A DNA stretch of 64,000 nucleotides from Augochlora pura (GCF_028453695.1 NC_135779.1:9126831-9190830), one strand, 5' to 3'. Counted from the stretch's first letter, positions 50,401-63,883 are shown. Notes: generated from the sequence alone by a model not told the origin. Translations and numbers: made by a program.

Positions 50401-53400
50401 CTCGCCATTGGCACACTTGGCTTCTCTAGATCGGTGGTTTGAACGGCGGCGTTGCTGCAAGCTGTGGCCCCTTTCGCGATCCTCGGCGCCACTCTGAACG
50501 ACCGTCCTTCGTCCTGATGGTCGTCGTTGATCCCTGTCTGCACAGCCACCGAGGAGCTGCCTCTCAAAGTAGCGTCGGCGAAGTGTTGCTTCGACGGCTC
50601 CCTCTCGCCATAGCCAGCCGATTTGATCGTCTCGAATGTGTTCTTAAAAGGAACTTTATTATCGTTGGATTCGCGACGATGGACGGTATACTGCTGGATC
50701 GTCTGAGGATTCTGATTGACAGGGATCTTGAAGGAGATCTTGCCGTCCACCACGCCAGATTCTCGAATTCGCGGGTTCTCGAACTTCCTCGTGTCTACGG
50801 AGCCCTTGCCAACGAAGGGAGCGAACTGCTTGCAGAATGATTTGTAGTCAATCTTGCCGTTTTCCGTAATCGGCCTGTTCTTGTTCTGACTTTTGTCCTG
50901 ATCGAGCCAGGGCGGTCTCGGCAAGGCGGGTTTTTCGTGATGCTCCACCTCGGGCCTGGTTTTTGTCGGAGCGTTGTCGAACATCATCCTCGCCTTCTCC
51001 TTCAAAGTGTTCGTCGGCACCGGAGCGCTTTTCGGCCAGTGATAGGACGGTGGGACCTTAGATGGTGACACGGGTGATTTCTCGATTTTCCTGAACGGCG
51101 AGGAAGGCGCGTGCCTGAAGCCGCCGCCACTGTCTTTCATCATTGGTGGGTTATAGCTCGATCTCGGATCCGAGTCCGTGGAGTATGCCGGACTCTGCGC
51201 TGCTCCTGGGAACATCTTGTTGGCCCTGTCCTTCAAGGAGGGCCTGTTCTCCCTCTCCTCGAGACCGGTCGGCTTGTCGAAGGCCGTCTTGATGTTGGAG
51301 AACCTGCTGTTCCAGTTCTTGTTCGCCAGCGAGGACATGTCCGTCGTCTTCGTGAACCCGAACGGCTTGTAAGGGACCGCCGTGTTCACCGGCGCCTCAT
51401 TGTTTTTGTTGATCAATGCCAGGAACTTCCTGTCGTTCTCCGTTCTCGGCTGTAACGTCGGCACCGTGCTGCCGGCATTCAGGCTAGCTTTGTCCCCCAC
51501 GTTGATGGGCCGCCTTAGAGAGACGCAGCCGGTGCTCTCGCGACCGAGACTTTCCGCTTGCAGCTTCAAGTAGCTGGGTATATCTATAGTGTTTGCACGT
51601 TTGATCTTCGACTTCTTTGCGGTGAACTTGTTAGGCGGAGGGAACCTGCTAGAAGCTACCTGTTCCGCGCGCTGTCTGAGAGCAGCCGCTAGCTTGCTCA
51701 CGCGACTCCTCTCGTCATTCTCCTCATTGTTCTGCGGAGTATTCTCGCAGTTCACTTGGTAGCCGTTGTATTGAGTCTGTACAGCCTCGCTCGGCTCCTC
51801 CGGCTGCGTTACTTTGTAACTCTCCCTAATCACCTTGTTCTTGTCCTCGAGCACCTGGCGCTGGTTGATGGCGTCCTTGATGCACTTGTCCCGAACCTCC
51901 TCGGGCTTCTTCTCCAGGCTCGCAGCAGCCTCACTGCTGCCAGTCTCTTTCTCTTTTACCGGCGATATATCCTCCAGTTGCGCGATGTGGCTCCTCTCCT
52001 CTTCTAGCCACTTCCTTGCCTTCGCCAACTCCTCGGCAGAGACGCCGATGGTGTGTCTGGTGCCTCTGCGCCGTCTGCTCAAGGACGTGGAGGGTAGCAC
52101 TGCGACCGGCGCGAGGGACGGCTGTTTCTCCGGTTGCTTCCCCGGCTGCTTCTCTTTCTCCTCGGACCCCTGCAGTCTGGACAACAGGCTGGACACCAGG
52201 CCCAACAGGTGCAGCTTGCTGGTGGGGTCTGAGGCGGCACCGTTCTTTGCTAGAGCTGCGACGTCGATTCGCTCCAAGGTCTCGCGAAGCCGCGACAACG
52301 CGGTCTCGATGTCCGACAGCAGCAGGTCCTCGAGGAACTTCAGGTCCTTCCGTAGCTCTGGTTCCTTGCAGTCGACCAGCACCCTTTCCATGGAACTCCG
52401 TAGCCGGAAGTCCTCCTCCGAGTCCACGCCGGAGTCCTCCGGCACCGGCTGAGGAGGCTCCTCGGTCTCCTGACCGCTCCCTGACGTGGCCAGCGAGTGC
52501 TCGAGCGCTGTCCGCAGACGCTCTACCAGCACCGGCAACGAATTCCACTCACCGACTGCCGAGGTCTCCGTCGGCTGTCCATCACTGCTTTCCGCCGCCC
52601 CTACTTCGGCTACTGGCTGCTCCTCTTCGACTGCTGAGCTAGCGACCGTTGCGTCGCTCGCGCCGGTCGTGCCGGTCGCGTCGGCGACCGCTACGGTTGT
52701 TTCCGGCGTCGAACGCGCTGAAAAAGAAACGACACGAGACGGGGGTTGAACCCTGCCGACCTGGCCACCGGAGCGGCTGCCTCGAGGAACGCGGGGATAC
52801 CGCCCCTGGCCAAACGTGTTCGATTCGCGTTTGAAACTAGATACAGTCGACCACAGAGGTGTAGATCAGCTTTTTAACACCGTCACTGCCACGCCAACAA
52901 CTTTGAACAGTTCACAAAATAATCAAATGAAAAGTGTTATAACGGAATCATTGTTTTTCAAATTAGATTCGAACATGAGTTCTCTCTTTAAGATATTAGG
53001 AGTTTACTATACAATGTCTAACACAGATTTTTCAAAAGTTACGATCGATTGTAATAATACAAAGAAATTAAGAAATACGGATTGTTTATAGCTCGCGACA
53101 GTATCGATGTCATTTTCAACATGCATATATGTCATCAAAATTTCGTAAGATTATCGTTTGATTTTTCTTTTGAATTTTTCAACTGATTGCAATTTTTGCA
53201 ACAATATTCTTTAGATTATTCCAATTTGGGGAGAGTTATCCCGTTTTCGATGGCTTGCTATATTTTTATGACCGACTGTGTGACGTTGAATTGTGTTTAC
53301 CGACGTGTACAAATCATGAAAGTCTATTTAAGTGACGCGACAAGGTATTGGAACAATTTCAATACTATGAGGAAGATAGACGTCGACGTTCTTGGTGAGG

Positions 53401-56400
53401 CTGTAGACAATTGACTGTTTCCGCGAATATCGTAGACAAACAAAGGAGTGTATTTTGGTGTTGATGTTTCATTCACACGTGACGATTTATAAAATTGTAT
53501 TGTGATAAACGAGGTTTGTTCAATCGAACGCCTGTTGCCAGGGGTAGTATTTACACGAACACACTTGTTTTCGAGGACGACTCATTTGTCGTTTTATTTA
53601 CATTCCATTAAGCGGCTTTTAAACCTCTCTGTCAAAAGAAGTCGTTACTGCGACTACTCACTAGTTCTAATGTTAAATAAGTTTCACTACTTATTGTGTG
53701 CCTGATACAGCATTGCACGAGTAATTAATATTTTCTGTTCGTGTGGACTACACAGACAATTCTAGTTGAAGTTATTGCAACACTTGCAAGTCTAGCGAAC
53801 CGAATGAACCCTGCTTTATCCATATCGGGCGTCGAATCCCTAATAAACTGAAAATAATAATTATCAATTAGATTATCCTATTGATCCTAATTTCTTGCTC
53901 TAGAAACAAAGTCTTATTAAATTCTCAAGAATTTTCGAAACGACAAAAGATTTTTCGCATGAGCAATGGAGGGTTAGAAGATCTCATACACCTAGGAGTC
54001 CTTTCTTCTTTAAGGCATGATCTTCTAATAAATAATCATACTTTTTAAATTGCTTAGTCACTTCAATCTATAGCTACTGGTATTTTCAGTTAGGCATTAA
54101 CATTTTCTGGACGAGAATTTGTCAAAGTACCAAGAACATTTCCCTAAGGGAACTAAATTCCGTATCAGAGACTTCAATAATGGGGAAAACAAACTTCCGT
54201 TATGTACATAATTAAATTATATACTCGCAACTTCTAGAGTAAGGTGTACAGTCCTTCATGACATCACAATGTCGACATTCGCCCTGAAAGCGTTAATAAT
54301 ACAGTTCCCGGTGTCAAATGAAGCTATTAACACGCTAAGTGCCGGGTCGGTCACATACAGTGACGTTAATTTTTAACTAGTTTTACAAACTCATTTTTGT
54401 CACAACATATTCGAACAATTTGAATTTTGCTAGGATCTTCAGATACCATCCACTACGATAAATTTGAACTTTTTAATTCCGAATGCAAAATATTTTTGAT
54501 CCGATCGTGTTCTCCGTAGTGTGGGAGACTCCGTAACATTACAGATAACCGGGCATCTCGATTTTGTTGTTCGTCTCAACACAGTCTCGCGGTTATCGTA
54601 TAAACTCGTCTCTGTTGCGGAGGATGGCACCGATGCTCGGATTAATTAGACACGGTCGGATAAGAAAACGGAAGCGTAGAATGTACGACGAGTTTTCGCG
54701 AGAGACCGAAAGGGAGAGGCCGGTTGAGTTTGACCGGCTATCGCGCGCTCGCTCTTTATTTAAAACCCACCGGATTCTCCGCGGGATTTATTTTCGGTCG
54801 CTCGTTCAACGCCTCGCAGCTGCCTGCGAGCAAGCGTGACGGACTGAGTAGACGCGAGCCGATTTTCCTAGTCTCCTCGGCTGCGAGGTAATTCGAGGAT
54901 GGATGGTCCACCAGGTTTCTTTCAGTTTCTCGTTCGCGATCGATCGTCGCGTGCCACCTGTACTCCGATTCCGATACGCTTATCTCCCCGGAGGAAAACC
55001 GGGATCCCTCTCGCTAGATCATCCGGATCTGCGCTCGATCACTTGAACAATTTATATACCGTTTCTATACTTAACCCTTCGCATTCGCTTTATTTCAGAA
55101 TTTGCTGGAACATTGTATGCTTCATTATACGTCTTTGAAAACAGTTTTAAACTACGACCGATCTTTAATTGTGCAATGATCTGGAACCGCAAAGGATCAA
55201 TGCGATAGCAGTTATTCGGGACAGTAGAAACAATTTTCTTGGCGATATGTCAAGAAAAAGATTTTACTTAATATTTTGTACAGAGATGTATATTTTTGAC
55301 GCGATATGATTGATCACATTGTGCAATGTATATTTAGAATTCTTGGTTCTGGTTCCTGGTTTTTTCATATTTCACAGCTGATTTCTTGATACGTGTAATT
55401 GATTTTTGTATGTAATCTCGCGTCAGAATATATGCAATTAAACAATTAACTGGGCAGTGCCGTTGACGATTCGATGAGAAGAGATTGATAAAAAAAAAAG
55501 AGATGAAGATTTAGACTCAGGCTTTCGAGCTATCTATGGTGAAGTGTGTTTGTGAGGATATGATCACCCCGAGACACCAGATTTACGCCCTACACGTTCC
55601 GACTGTCTGTATTGCTACAAACAATGACAATATTAGATGAAGGATGCGCTTTCAGAATTTAGTACAATACGTATGTATAGTCAGTTCCATCACCAAAGTT
55701 ATTCTCCTAAACATGTTTTTAACGAAAACTTGTTATGCTAAGTGTAAATCACAACAAATTTTTTAAAAATGAAGAAAAATACGGTGCAGTTTTTTTTTTT
55801 AAAGAGCTTCGAGTGTGCAGAACAAAAGGAGTGATTCTTAAGCATGAAGAACAGTGTCGAATATGTTGAAAAGTTAAAGTTCGAGATTCAGGTGATCCAT
55901 CTATCCACGAGTTACCATGCATCACGAACCTGGTTGTGTGAACCTCTCGGTCTCGAAGGGCTTCTTCACGGTCTCCACAAACGACACCTTGTCCTCTTTG
56001 AACTCCCCGCCGTTACTCTCCTTGGACACTAGCTTCGACTCCTTCGGCACGTCCTCGTAAGTGTCTAAATAGTCAACGGAACTGGACCTGCCGCTCTCCG
56101 CCTCGATGATGCTGTGGAAATCATTCCTCTCCACCACGCCTCGAATATCTGGAAATCATCGTCGGTTCACTGTTTCGTCGACATTCATTGCCGGGAATCG
56201 CAGCACAGCGAAAATCGCATGAACATTTGAAATAAAGATATCAGACATGTATCAACCAGTGACTAAACAACGGAAGCCGATTAATGGAACCCATTGCGTC
56301 CCGTGACGGTCACACGTGCCTCCAGAGGCGATTTTAATGACTGCTTTTAGTGGTGGAGTATCGCAACGTAGCGGAAAGCAGCAAAGTTTAGCCGCGAATC

Positions 56401-57147
56401 CACCAAAACTGTTCCTTATTGTCAACAGGAAAGTTGATGAACGATAATAAAACGTTTATAGAACATTCCCGCGAACTATTCCGTTATTAAGATTGTTTAT
56501 CGAACGACGAAATAAGAAAGAGTATTCCTCGCAGAAGGTGTTTTTCTAAACATTTCTAAATAAAATGATACAAATGTTTTGATTCAGCGATTTGAATGCG
56601 TTCATAGTTTGCAGAAACGTGTTTAAGATCGAGAATTTGAGTTCGTTTCTAAAATCGCAGAAATCATAAAGAATTGTCCTTGACTAAGTACACTTTTGTT
56701 TGAATAAGTTCTAGAAGACAGTAGTCAAAAATTTAATAGATGGGTTTATGTTTCGTTTGGTGGACACACAGCTTTACGTGAGCAGACAGTTCACGTCCAG
56801 CAATCACGTGCACTAATTTTCATCAATCTTGAAATAAGATCAGAGCGATAAGAGTAGGGGGAATGGTTACGTTAATGAGATGTTACGTTTGCCAGATTAG
56901 AGAAAGAGAGGGAACAAGAAAACTAGTGAGAGAGTAAGAAAGAGTCAGAGAGAGAGAGAGAGTCATATGTTCTCGAGTGAGTCTGCCGGTTTTCAGCATC
57001 TTCGATCATCGTACTTTTTCCCCAGAGCTCCTGGACGTGTGCTCGTTCATTATCTATTTACGATACTCAATATTTCTAGGCCAGAGATATTCAAAGAACA
57101 TCGTGACGCCAGCTCGTAAAGAAGACCTCACCTTCCGTCTCCGACAT
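44434..57147 (-). CDS. SMTN: Smoothelin-like actin-binding protein with C-terminal CH domain
   Basis: Exons in transcript order: 57147-57132 (MSETE), 56148-55930, 52717-48545, 45722-45647, 45330-45207, 45052-44901, 44557-44434 (stop); about 1627 residues. The last three exons form a type-2 calponin-homology domain close to smoothelin: LLAWCRSKTKEYE, NVQLDNFSTSWNNGLAFCAL, FRPEAFDY, then DVEDMVMMRKPDWKCVFTYV. The 4.2-kb exon encodes an acidic/helical start (DLKFLEDLLLSDIETALSRL), a disordered Ser/Pro/Gln-rich middle with a 20-residue repeat, and a helical end (DKVFDDLFEEAT). PLSPFAKFREL just before the CH domain is a smoothelin hallmark. Such proteins bind actin filaments in muscle. Weak point: the donor at 48544 (GGCC|GTCATC) is poor. 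If unused, the exon reads to a stop at 48531, giving a form without the CH domain. An acceptor at 57174 shows a further 5' UTR exon upstream. Confidence 0.85.
47906..47927. repeat. AG dinucleotide microsatellite
   Basis: About eleven uninterrupted AG units inside a purine-rich stretch (47860-47990), in the smoothelin-like intron. Confidence 0.85.
48378..48435. repeat. CAT/ATC and CTT trinucleotide arrays
   Basis: Around seven CAT units (48378-48398) are followed after a few bases by a run of CTT/CTC units (48407-48435). They lie about 100 bp downstream, in transcript direction, of the large smoothelin-like exon, so they could sit in the 3' UTR of a form ending at 48531. Confidence 0.8.
49350..49580 (-). 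repeat. 60-bp (20-residue) tandem repeat in the smoothelin-like exon
   Basis: The triplet HQQ recurs exactly every 20 residues (codons at 49369, 49429, 49489, 49549). Units follow the pattern HQQ-S/G-F/L-x-Q-SSS...Q-S/T-G-N/S-I-x-P-V/I. Three full units and a part are seen, diverged but in perfect period, rich in Ser and Gln. Confidence 0.85.
52718..55929. other. 3.2-kb smoothelin-like intron 2
   Basis: No coding frame with support. A TTAACACGCTAAGTGCCGGG motif at 54339 resembles a TTAA-type transposon end, and TTAACCCTTCGCATTCG at 55073 another. Neither has a visible partner end. A GC-rich patch lies at 54590-55030. Confidence 0.5.
56945..56962. repeat. Short AG microsatellite
   Basis: About eight AG units in the intron between the first two smoothelin-like coding exons, within a longer purine-rich stretch (56895-56965). 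Confidence 0.7.
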
Positions 57148-59918
57148 TTTGATCCTCTGCTTCGACTGGGCGCCTGTAAATCAAAACAAACATCCTTGTT
57201 TTATTCAGTCTGCCAAAATGTGTATCCAGCACATTAAAACTAAATGTTGCAATATTATACATTTTATTATTTTCTACAACATCCTATTATTTTCTACATT
57301 ATCGCACTGTATTAAAATTAGATTTTTTATCTTTATGCAAAAAGAACAATTTTACATAATAGGAACTTCTGTCTTTCTCCAATAATTTTAACACGAAAGT
57401 GTTATCTACAATCCGTTCTTTAATCCTTCTAACGTTTCAAATAGCAACTAATTTTTATCATAATAAGATCCGCGATGACACACTTGTCTAATCTGTAAAA
57501 ATAATTAATAAAATTTAACATAAAATGATCTTTTGAAATAAGGATTGTGCAATATTTCAGTTCACTTAAAATCGCCGAGAAAAACGATGCAGCTAAGGAA
57601 ACCATTGTTTATGCTTAGTAAAGCATAATGATTTTAGTACAGAAGGAAAACATTGCTTAATGTTATTCGAAGATGTCTCAATGTTCCAAACGTTGCGAGT
57701 TATTTCTCTTTGACACAACACATTGCATAAATGTTTCAAGTCACCTTCGGTCGGTCAATAATATTGTGTAATATTGTTGGTCATAAAGGTCTCTCGGGAT
57801 CCTCAAGGAAATTAGAGGACGCAGGTCTGTCAATAGCTGTCAGATGGATCACAAGTGTCTGCCGAGGGTTTCTAGGAATATTGTCCCTATTTAGCTGCGG
57901 CGTTTCAAGCACGACGACATTGAGCTACTTCTATTCGATGGTTGGTTTATTCCGGCGACCCCGAAGAGACTCCTTGGTGAACGACGGAACTCTCCGTTTC
58001 CGTGAAACTACGGTCTACTACTGCGATTACCAAGACTTGCTATCGACATTTTTATAGCAATTAGTTGTTCCACCGTTCCGAGAGTTTAAATTTTTATTCT
58101 ATAAAAACCACGTTTATTAAGTAAAAGGAATCTGTTTACTAGATACATTCCTATGAAAATAAAATTATTTGCATAAATATCCGCAGTCTAGTGATTGATT
58201 TTTAGGAAAAGGGCTTGCCGGAACTCCTTAAATGGCCGACTCTAGGTCTAGCCCATGCAATTCGCGATCGCAGGGAAGCGTTGGCGGCTGTTTGGAATAT
58301 GGCAGGCCTCGCGCGAAAATAACTTTGACCTGTTTTCATGCATACGGAAATTAGGAAGTCCCGCTGATCCGATGCAAGTTGCGCCCCGACTCAATACAAG
58401 CGATTCCGCGATCTTTCCGATCCAATGCGATTCTTTGAAATACCGATCACTGACAGTGAAACCGATCATCGTATTTTAAGTATGACATTTACTGTAAATC
58501 ATATCTCACAGATACAAATGACTACGCGATCGCGCACGAGTGTGTATCATTATCGATTGTAAAACGAAAAATTCGAAATTGATGTTCCAATTGAAATGTA
58601 TTCCTTCCGTTCAAATGTTTGTAATTAATTTTAGAACACACGTTAATTTCGACCCAGTCTAGCGTTTCTAATGTTGACGCGCCGGCTCGGTGGTGCACGC
58701 TCCGCGAATTAACGGACCATGTTTGGGTAATAAATTCCCGTCGAGAACTGGGGCAATGATCTTTCTTGCGAACAAATCGTTGAATCTCTCGTGTTATGTA
58801 AGGAACTCGTCGAAAAGGAACGGCCGTTAGAAATAATAGTCCAGACGGAATTAATTTCTACATTAGAATGCGCGTGGTCTACAAATCCACTGCGAAAGAC
58901 GCGTAAACATTTGGAACGAATAATGCATGTTTTAACGTCTCCGCTTGCAAGTTTACGAATCGCGATGAATATTTTTAATATCTCCGACTCTGTTTATGTG
59001 ATCCAATGATTCGGTGCGCGATTCTACTATTAAATGAGCGCAAAATCAACGGCCTGCTTTCTAAATGATAACTAAGAAGGATAGTTCGCAGGAAACAATT
59101 CTAAAGATTATTCTACTAATGTACAGGATTCGTAACCGTAATAATTTTATAACATTGGTTGCATCGATAGACGTCATAGTTTCAAAGAATCAAGAAAGAC
59201 GGAGTAAGAATATGTTCGCGCACGTGTCGAGCCGCAGCTAAGAAAAGGCTACCGCAGATAAAAACGTTTTCTCTCTTCGCATGCTGGTGTATTACCATCG
59301 ACTGCGTATCCTTTGGAACGCGGTAAATAAACACTCTGCTTGTTGATTCGCGTATGATAATAAATGTTTCCGCGAGCGTTGCGTAATGGCGACCCCTCAT
59401 TTATTCCGTTCCATGAACGAAAGAGCAACAAATAGCTTGATTTTTTTTGCTTTCGATTGGTCGTGAAAAACTATTGGCATTAACAGTTAAGTAACAGGAT
59501 CTGCCTCGCTATTATAAAATTCTTCGGTCGGTCGAACGGAGCGATCTACTTAAAATGCTCATAGATTTAGGATATCGTGGAACTGTTAACAACTAGACTA
59601 CGGATTTGATGTATTTATGACCAAAACGTGTAGGTGCAACTTAAAGTAGGCTGATTAAATGAATTCGACAATATCAATCGAAGAGTGGCGGAATCGGTCG
59701 AGTATCGGAGAGAGAAAGAGAGGCAGAATCGGAACAATGTCGGTCGTTCTCCGCAATTAAAGAAATAGAACAGAGTAAAAGCGACGAGAGGGTGAAGAAA
59801 GCGGACGAGATGTTCCGGTCAGTTTGGTTTGCACGCGGTGCGACCATGATAGGCAAGAAGCGCCTAGGCGGCTCGGCTGCACACGCGGCCGCGTTGCCAC
59901 GAGGACGCTTACTTGCTT

Positions 59919-59927
59919 TATAAATAG
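59919..59927 (+). promoter_or_regulatory. TATA-like box, orientation uncertain
   Basis: TATAAATAG fits a core-promoter TATA box on the plus strand. The other strand reads CTATTTATAAAG, which also fits. Flanks are GC-rich. Plus orientation would serve moladietz 3 kb downstream through an untranslated exon; minus orientation would serve the smoothelin-like gene. Position only; no start site is visible. Confidence 0.35.
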
Positions 59928-60293
59928 TCCGGGCGAGTTTCACCGCGGTGTGGACGACTACTGAACAGCCACCACCTTCCCGAGAAAGCACCTTCATCGG
60001 CCTTCGCCGATACGCTTTTTACCGAAATACGTAGTACCGTGCGACCTTCTCGCCCCGAGGCGGGTTACAGCAGGATTTTTCGAAGACGGTCAGCTACCGT
60101 GGACCACTGCCAGATATTAGAGCGTCGCGCCGGCACTTTGTTGCCCGGTTTGCCGGCCGATTTTGGTCCGGCTCATGAATCGGAAACGCGACGAGGCAGC
60201 CGTCCAACGCGTAGATCCTCTCTCGAACTCACATCTGGTACCCGATGCTGACACGATGAGGAATCTCCCTCTCTATCTCTCTCTCACTCACAC

Positions 60294-60301
<8 letters not shown>

Positions 60302-60351
<50 letters not shown>
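60302..60351. repeat. CT dinucleotide microsatellite, about 25 units
   Basis: An uninterrupted (TC)25 run, flanked on the left by imperfect CTCT sequence from about 60266. Long GA/CT runs near promoters in insects are bound by GAGA-type factors, so a regulatory role is possible. It is also likely polymorphic. Confidence 0.95.
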
Positions 60352-60355
<4 letters not shown>

Positions 60356-63026
60356 TTCTGTTCTCCTTCTTCCCCGCGTTCCGCGTGAACCGCTATTTCA
60401 ATCACGATCTATCCGTTTACAAGATCCCGATTTCTTGTACGCATCACTTTCGACGACCACCACGAAGAGAAAGCCGAGAAGGACATCCAGCGGTGGCAAT
60501 TTTAGTCGAATCCTGACAGACACTTGTGTTAGTTGCTCGGGCGAAATTAGACAAAACAGCTGGCTCGCTACCACCCCTGGCGAGAAGCATCCGGTTCTAT
60601 GGTCATTCACCGTTCGCAGATTCAAATGGATAATGTGGAAGTTATCGTTTGATTTAATAGTTTGGCTGTCACCGTTTAAGTAAATAACTTTGTTTTAGAA
60701 TAGTAGAGTTGCATACAGCCTCCATAGAACAACGTTACAATTTTCTCTTACTTAAATCAGCGTGATTCAACAAGCGCGATCAAGATTTTCAGGAATCGAG
60801 TCTAGCCCTCGGTTAAGTCTGGAATTGTACGCCGCACATCTTATTTTCTTTTTTTGAAAACTAAATGCTAGCTTACCACGTTTGGAGAACCGCTTGATAA
60901 TTCACTAATATGTTATTCTGAACAAACACAGCCAAATAGATTCGTCAGGGGCACCCTACTGACCAGTTGAGGGTGACTACAATGAGAACCGTTCGCCAAA
61001 ACAATCGCGCACAGCCTGAACGCTTCAAATCTCAGGGTGTCCCATGTTGAGCTCACGGATTCGACCGGACACTTGTCTGTCAGGGAGAGGAACGATCTAT
61101 CGAATGGTGTTCGTTTACCTTGGAAAAGCCAGAGGAGCGGTTGTCGGTGTATTGGGAGCGTTCGCGCTCAGGAGACTGCGCGAGTAGCCAGCCACCGGTC
61201 TGCTCGTTCCGGTGGTTATCGTTGCCAGTGGTGGTGGAGCCGCTGGTGGCGATGTTAGTGGTGGTGGCAGCGGCGACGGTGGATGATGCTACCTAGCAGC
61301 GCTGCCGTTAAAAGCTCACCGTCACCCGACTCGAATTAGACCGCCTGAAATAGACCGGAGTTATTGCCGGTACTATGGACCAACCTGCCTGGACACACGG
61401 AATACCTCTCATCGTCCTCCCGTCGTATAAGACAAGGTGGGCACAATGGGTCGCTTCCGCTACCGGTACCGGACACATCCGAGATGCTCCCTTGGCACCT
61501 CTTCTTCTTTAGCGACCGCCTCCTTCTCTTCAGCTTTGCTCCGTCCTCAAGCGGACACCTGGCATCCCGCGCTCCCGCTCGAGCATCTTCCAGTAATTGC
61601 CAGGTTACTCCACTCGGCTATTTTTGATGTCACCCGAGGAGATCGTGAATGGATTTAGGCAGCCAGACGTTAATAGGCTTAACGAGTCGAGTACTACTGA
61701 CCTTATGATCGTCGTCCGACGGCATTGATCGCGATCAAGGGACACGATTCATAGCAGCGATTCATAGCTGGCTTCTTCACGATTGAATCGCTTATATTGC
61801 TGTCCCGGCTGAAAAGTATCGTTTGCATTAATGAATATTTCGTGTAATTTTATAATTATCGAATTATCTACCTCGCTTATTTTTCCCTTTTAAAGTGTAA
61901 TCAGGTCGAAGTGTCTTGTTTCTGATATCTTGATGTACAACAAGCATGTTGCTCCTTAAAAAATTTGGAAACGAAACTGTACTTATTGTAAACCGTAGTG
62001 GATACAGTATGCTAAAAATTTACTCAACGAATAGCAAAATAATTGGTGCAATGTGTATACCACATCTAGCATTGTTCACGAACTTAATATGAAATACCGA
62101 GATTCTTGTGAATAAAATTCTACTTGCTGGAAGATTGCCTTACGATTGCAAAAGAACAACTCCCTGAAGATCTCATCAATACCGTATTCTTCGTCGCAGA
62201 CATATTGATTTCTGATCCCAAAAGATTTTTGCATCAAGTAGTCACTGCAACAGGGTACATATTATTAGAATCGCCTGCAATTTAACGGATTCCTCGGGCA
62301 TTTCGCAGTTCAGATTTATTTCGGTCTTACGCGCTTGCCGGTAAGAATTCCTGGGAACAATCGGCCTCGGGTCTACTGCCGGCGTTGAAGTCTCCGGCAT
62401 GCCATCGGCGTGCCTAGCGATCCACGCTCGCGTGTCACCCGTCCGGTGTCGTCATCCGGGATCATCGATCGTCGGACCGCCGAAATAAAACAACCGGGCA
62501 ACCCGTAAAAGCTGCAGGGGCTCGGGTTTTCCTGGCTCAGCTGATCGGTTCATCGTTTTGTCCCTGTTCTCCCAGCCCGAGTGACTCCTTCTGGCTGCAG
62601 CCCCACCTGTCTTTCTCTTTCGTTCTCCCCTCTAGATCCTCTAGATCCCCTCTACCAACGGCAGCTGGAAGTCACTTTCGAAGACCCGTTAACCTACTCG
62701 GAGACCTTAGTATCCGTTCTGACTTCCACGACGACGACGCAGGTGCGTGCTACCAACCGCTTTCGTTTCGCAACGATCGTCCTTGGACGCTGTTAGCTAA
62801 GCGTGGCGGTCTCTAAGCTACTTGTACTGCGATTTCTCCGGTTTGCTGCTCCTTTGCTCCAAAATTGTTAGATCGGTCGAGACTCGATTATTTTTGTACA
62901 ATACGCCTTTTTCGTTCCATCGTGTAAAATAGTCGGGCAGAGTCCTCTGATGTGTAGCGGCTTGAAAGGAGAACCGGAACTGGCCGGTTCCTTCAGGGTC
63001 GCGACTCCAGAAATCGTTCGGCAACG

Positions 63027-63883
63027 ATGAAGGGATGGTTTGACGCATTCCGTATCGACGGCGGGCCGACGTTGTACAGCTACAACAACAGGACACCCGT
63101 CACCGGCGATGTACCCCTTGTGATCGTGTTCGTGATCTTCGGCACGATCTTCACCGCGTTCCTAGTCATTTTCCCTGGGATTCGTAAGGAGGCTTGTATC
63201 CTAAGTTTTTAATTGATTGGAAAAATAGAACTTTAAATTTCGAATTGATTGGTTCGAATAGAACAGGGAACGATCGGCGATGAATGGTACCTGTTGCGTT
63301 TTCAGAGATTGAGTACGTTTCTCACGGTGACCTTGAGCCTCTTCGTCGGAGCCTCGATACAAGGTACGGTCCACTTTGCTTGCAATTAACCGAGTTTTCT
63401 TTTTCCTCCTCCGAAGCAACCGTTTGAACGAATCGCTTTTTTCAGTCGCACAGTATGGATCGTCCTGGCACACCAGCTCAGCGACAGTTGTCAGTACATA
63501 CAGCGCTTATTCCGGACAAAAGACCACCGCCGAGATCGGCGGCTACATTGGTTTGATGCACATCAATATTACTTACCGGCGTGAGTCAATAGAAATGACG
63601 ACATACACGAGTTGCACGAATTGTTTTCTAATGATTGTTTATGCTAACCCGGAACTCTTGTAGTACTGCCAAGTAACGAACACCCGATGGATGATGTGGA
63701 ATACAATGAGAGATTCTGGTGGAGGAGTACTGGAGAAATGACTAGCGCTTTCAAGCAAGCATTAAATCAGGGTGCTCCGTTTCCCATAGTTTCTTTGGCT
63801 GAATACTTTAGCCTTCATCAGGAAGGATTCTCATGGGGAAGCAAGTACCGCCAGGCTGGTTACTATGCTTCTCTTATGCTTTG
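63027..63883 (+). CDS. mol: Dual oxidase maturation factor (moladietz/DUOXA), 5' part
   Basis: Multi-pass ER membrane partner that brings dual oxidase to the cell surface, needed for hydrogen peroxide production. Exons: 63027-63183, about 63306-63363, 63446-63580, 63664-63883 (ends in phase 2 with donor GTAACT); the gene continues past the right edge. The start MKGWFDAFRIDGGPTLYSY is characteristic of insect moladietz. Helix 1 is VPLVIVFVIFGTIFTAFLV, helix 2 LTVTLSLFVGASI. Then come GSSWHTSSATV and the conserved loop EIGGYIGLMHINIT, followed by DVEYNERFWW and SLAEYFSLHQEGFSWG, matching the DUOXA extracellular region. The first junction is a puzzle: exon 1 ends in phase 1 but the natural exon-2 acceptor (63305) needs phase 0. 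An in-frame alternative uses an acceptor at 63261. Confidence 0.92.

Larger units (their letters stand above)
57174..63026. other. 5.9-kb interval, 5' regions of two divergent genes
   Basis: Lies between the splice acceptor upstream of the smoothelin-like start and the moladietz start; the two genes point away from each other. No coding frame is convincing: open frames at 57731-58057, 60163-60516 and 61364-61627 lack domain features. It contains a 50-bp CT microsatellite, a TATA-like box at 59919 and GC-rich patches (59820-60250, 61060-61640, 62330-62800) that may be untranslated first exons. Confidence 0.45.

Noticed and set aside
51931..52642. Two 205-208-codon frames overlapping the large smoothelin-like exon
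   Set aside because: They are out-of-frame or antisense readings of GC-rich coding sequence; the in-frame product continues through both regions with matching exon phases.
54339..54372. TTAACACGCTAAGTGCCGGG as a piggyBac-type end
   Set aside because: Only one end is visible; without a partner it cannot be called an element.
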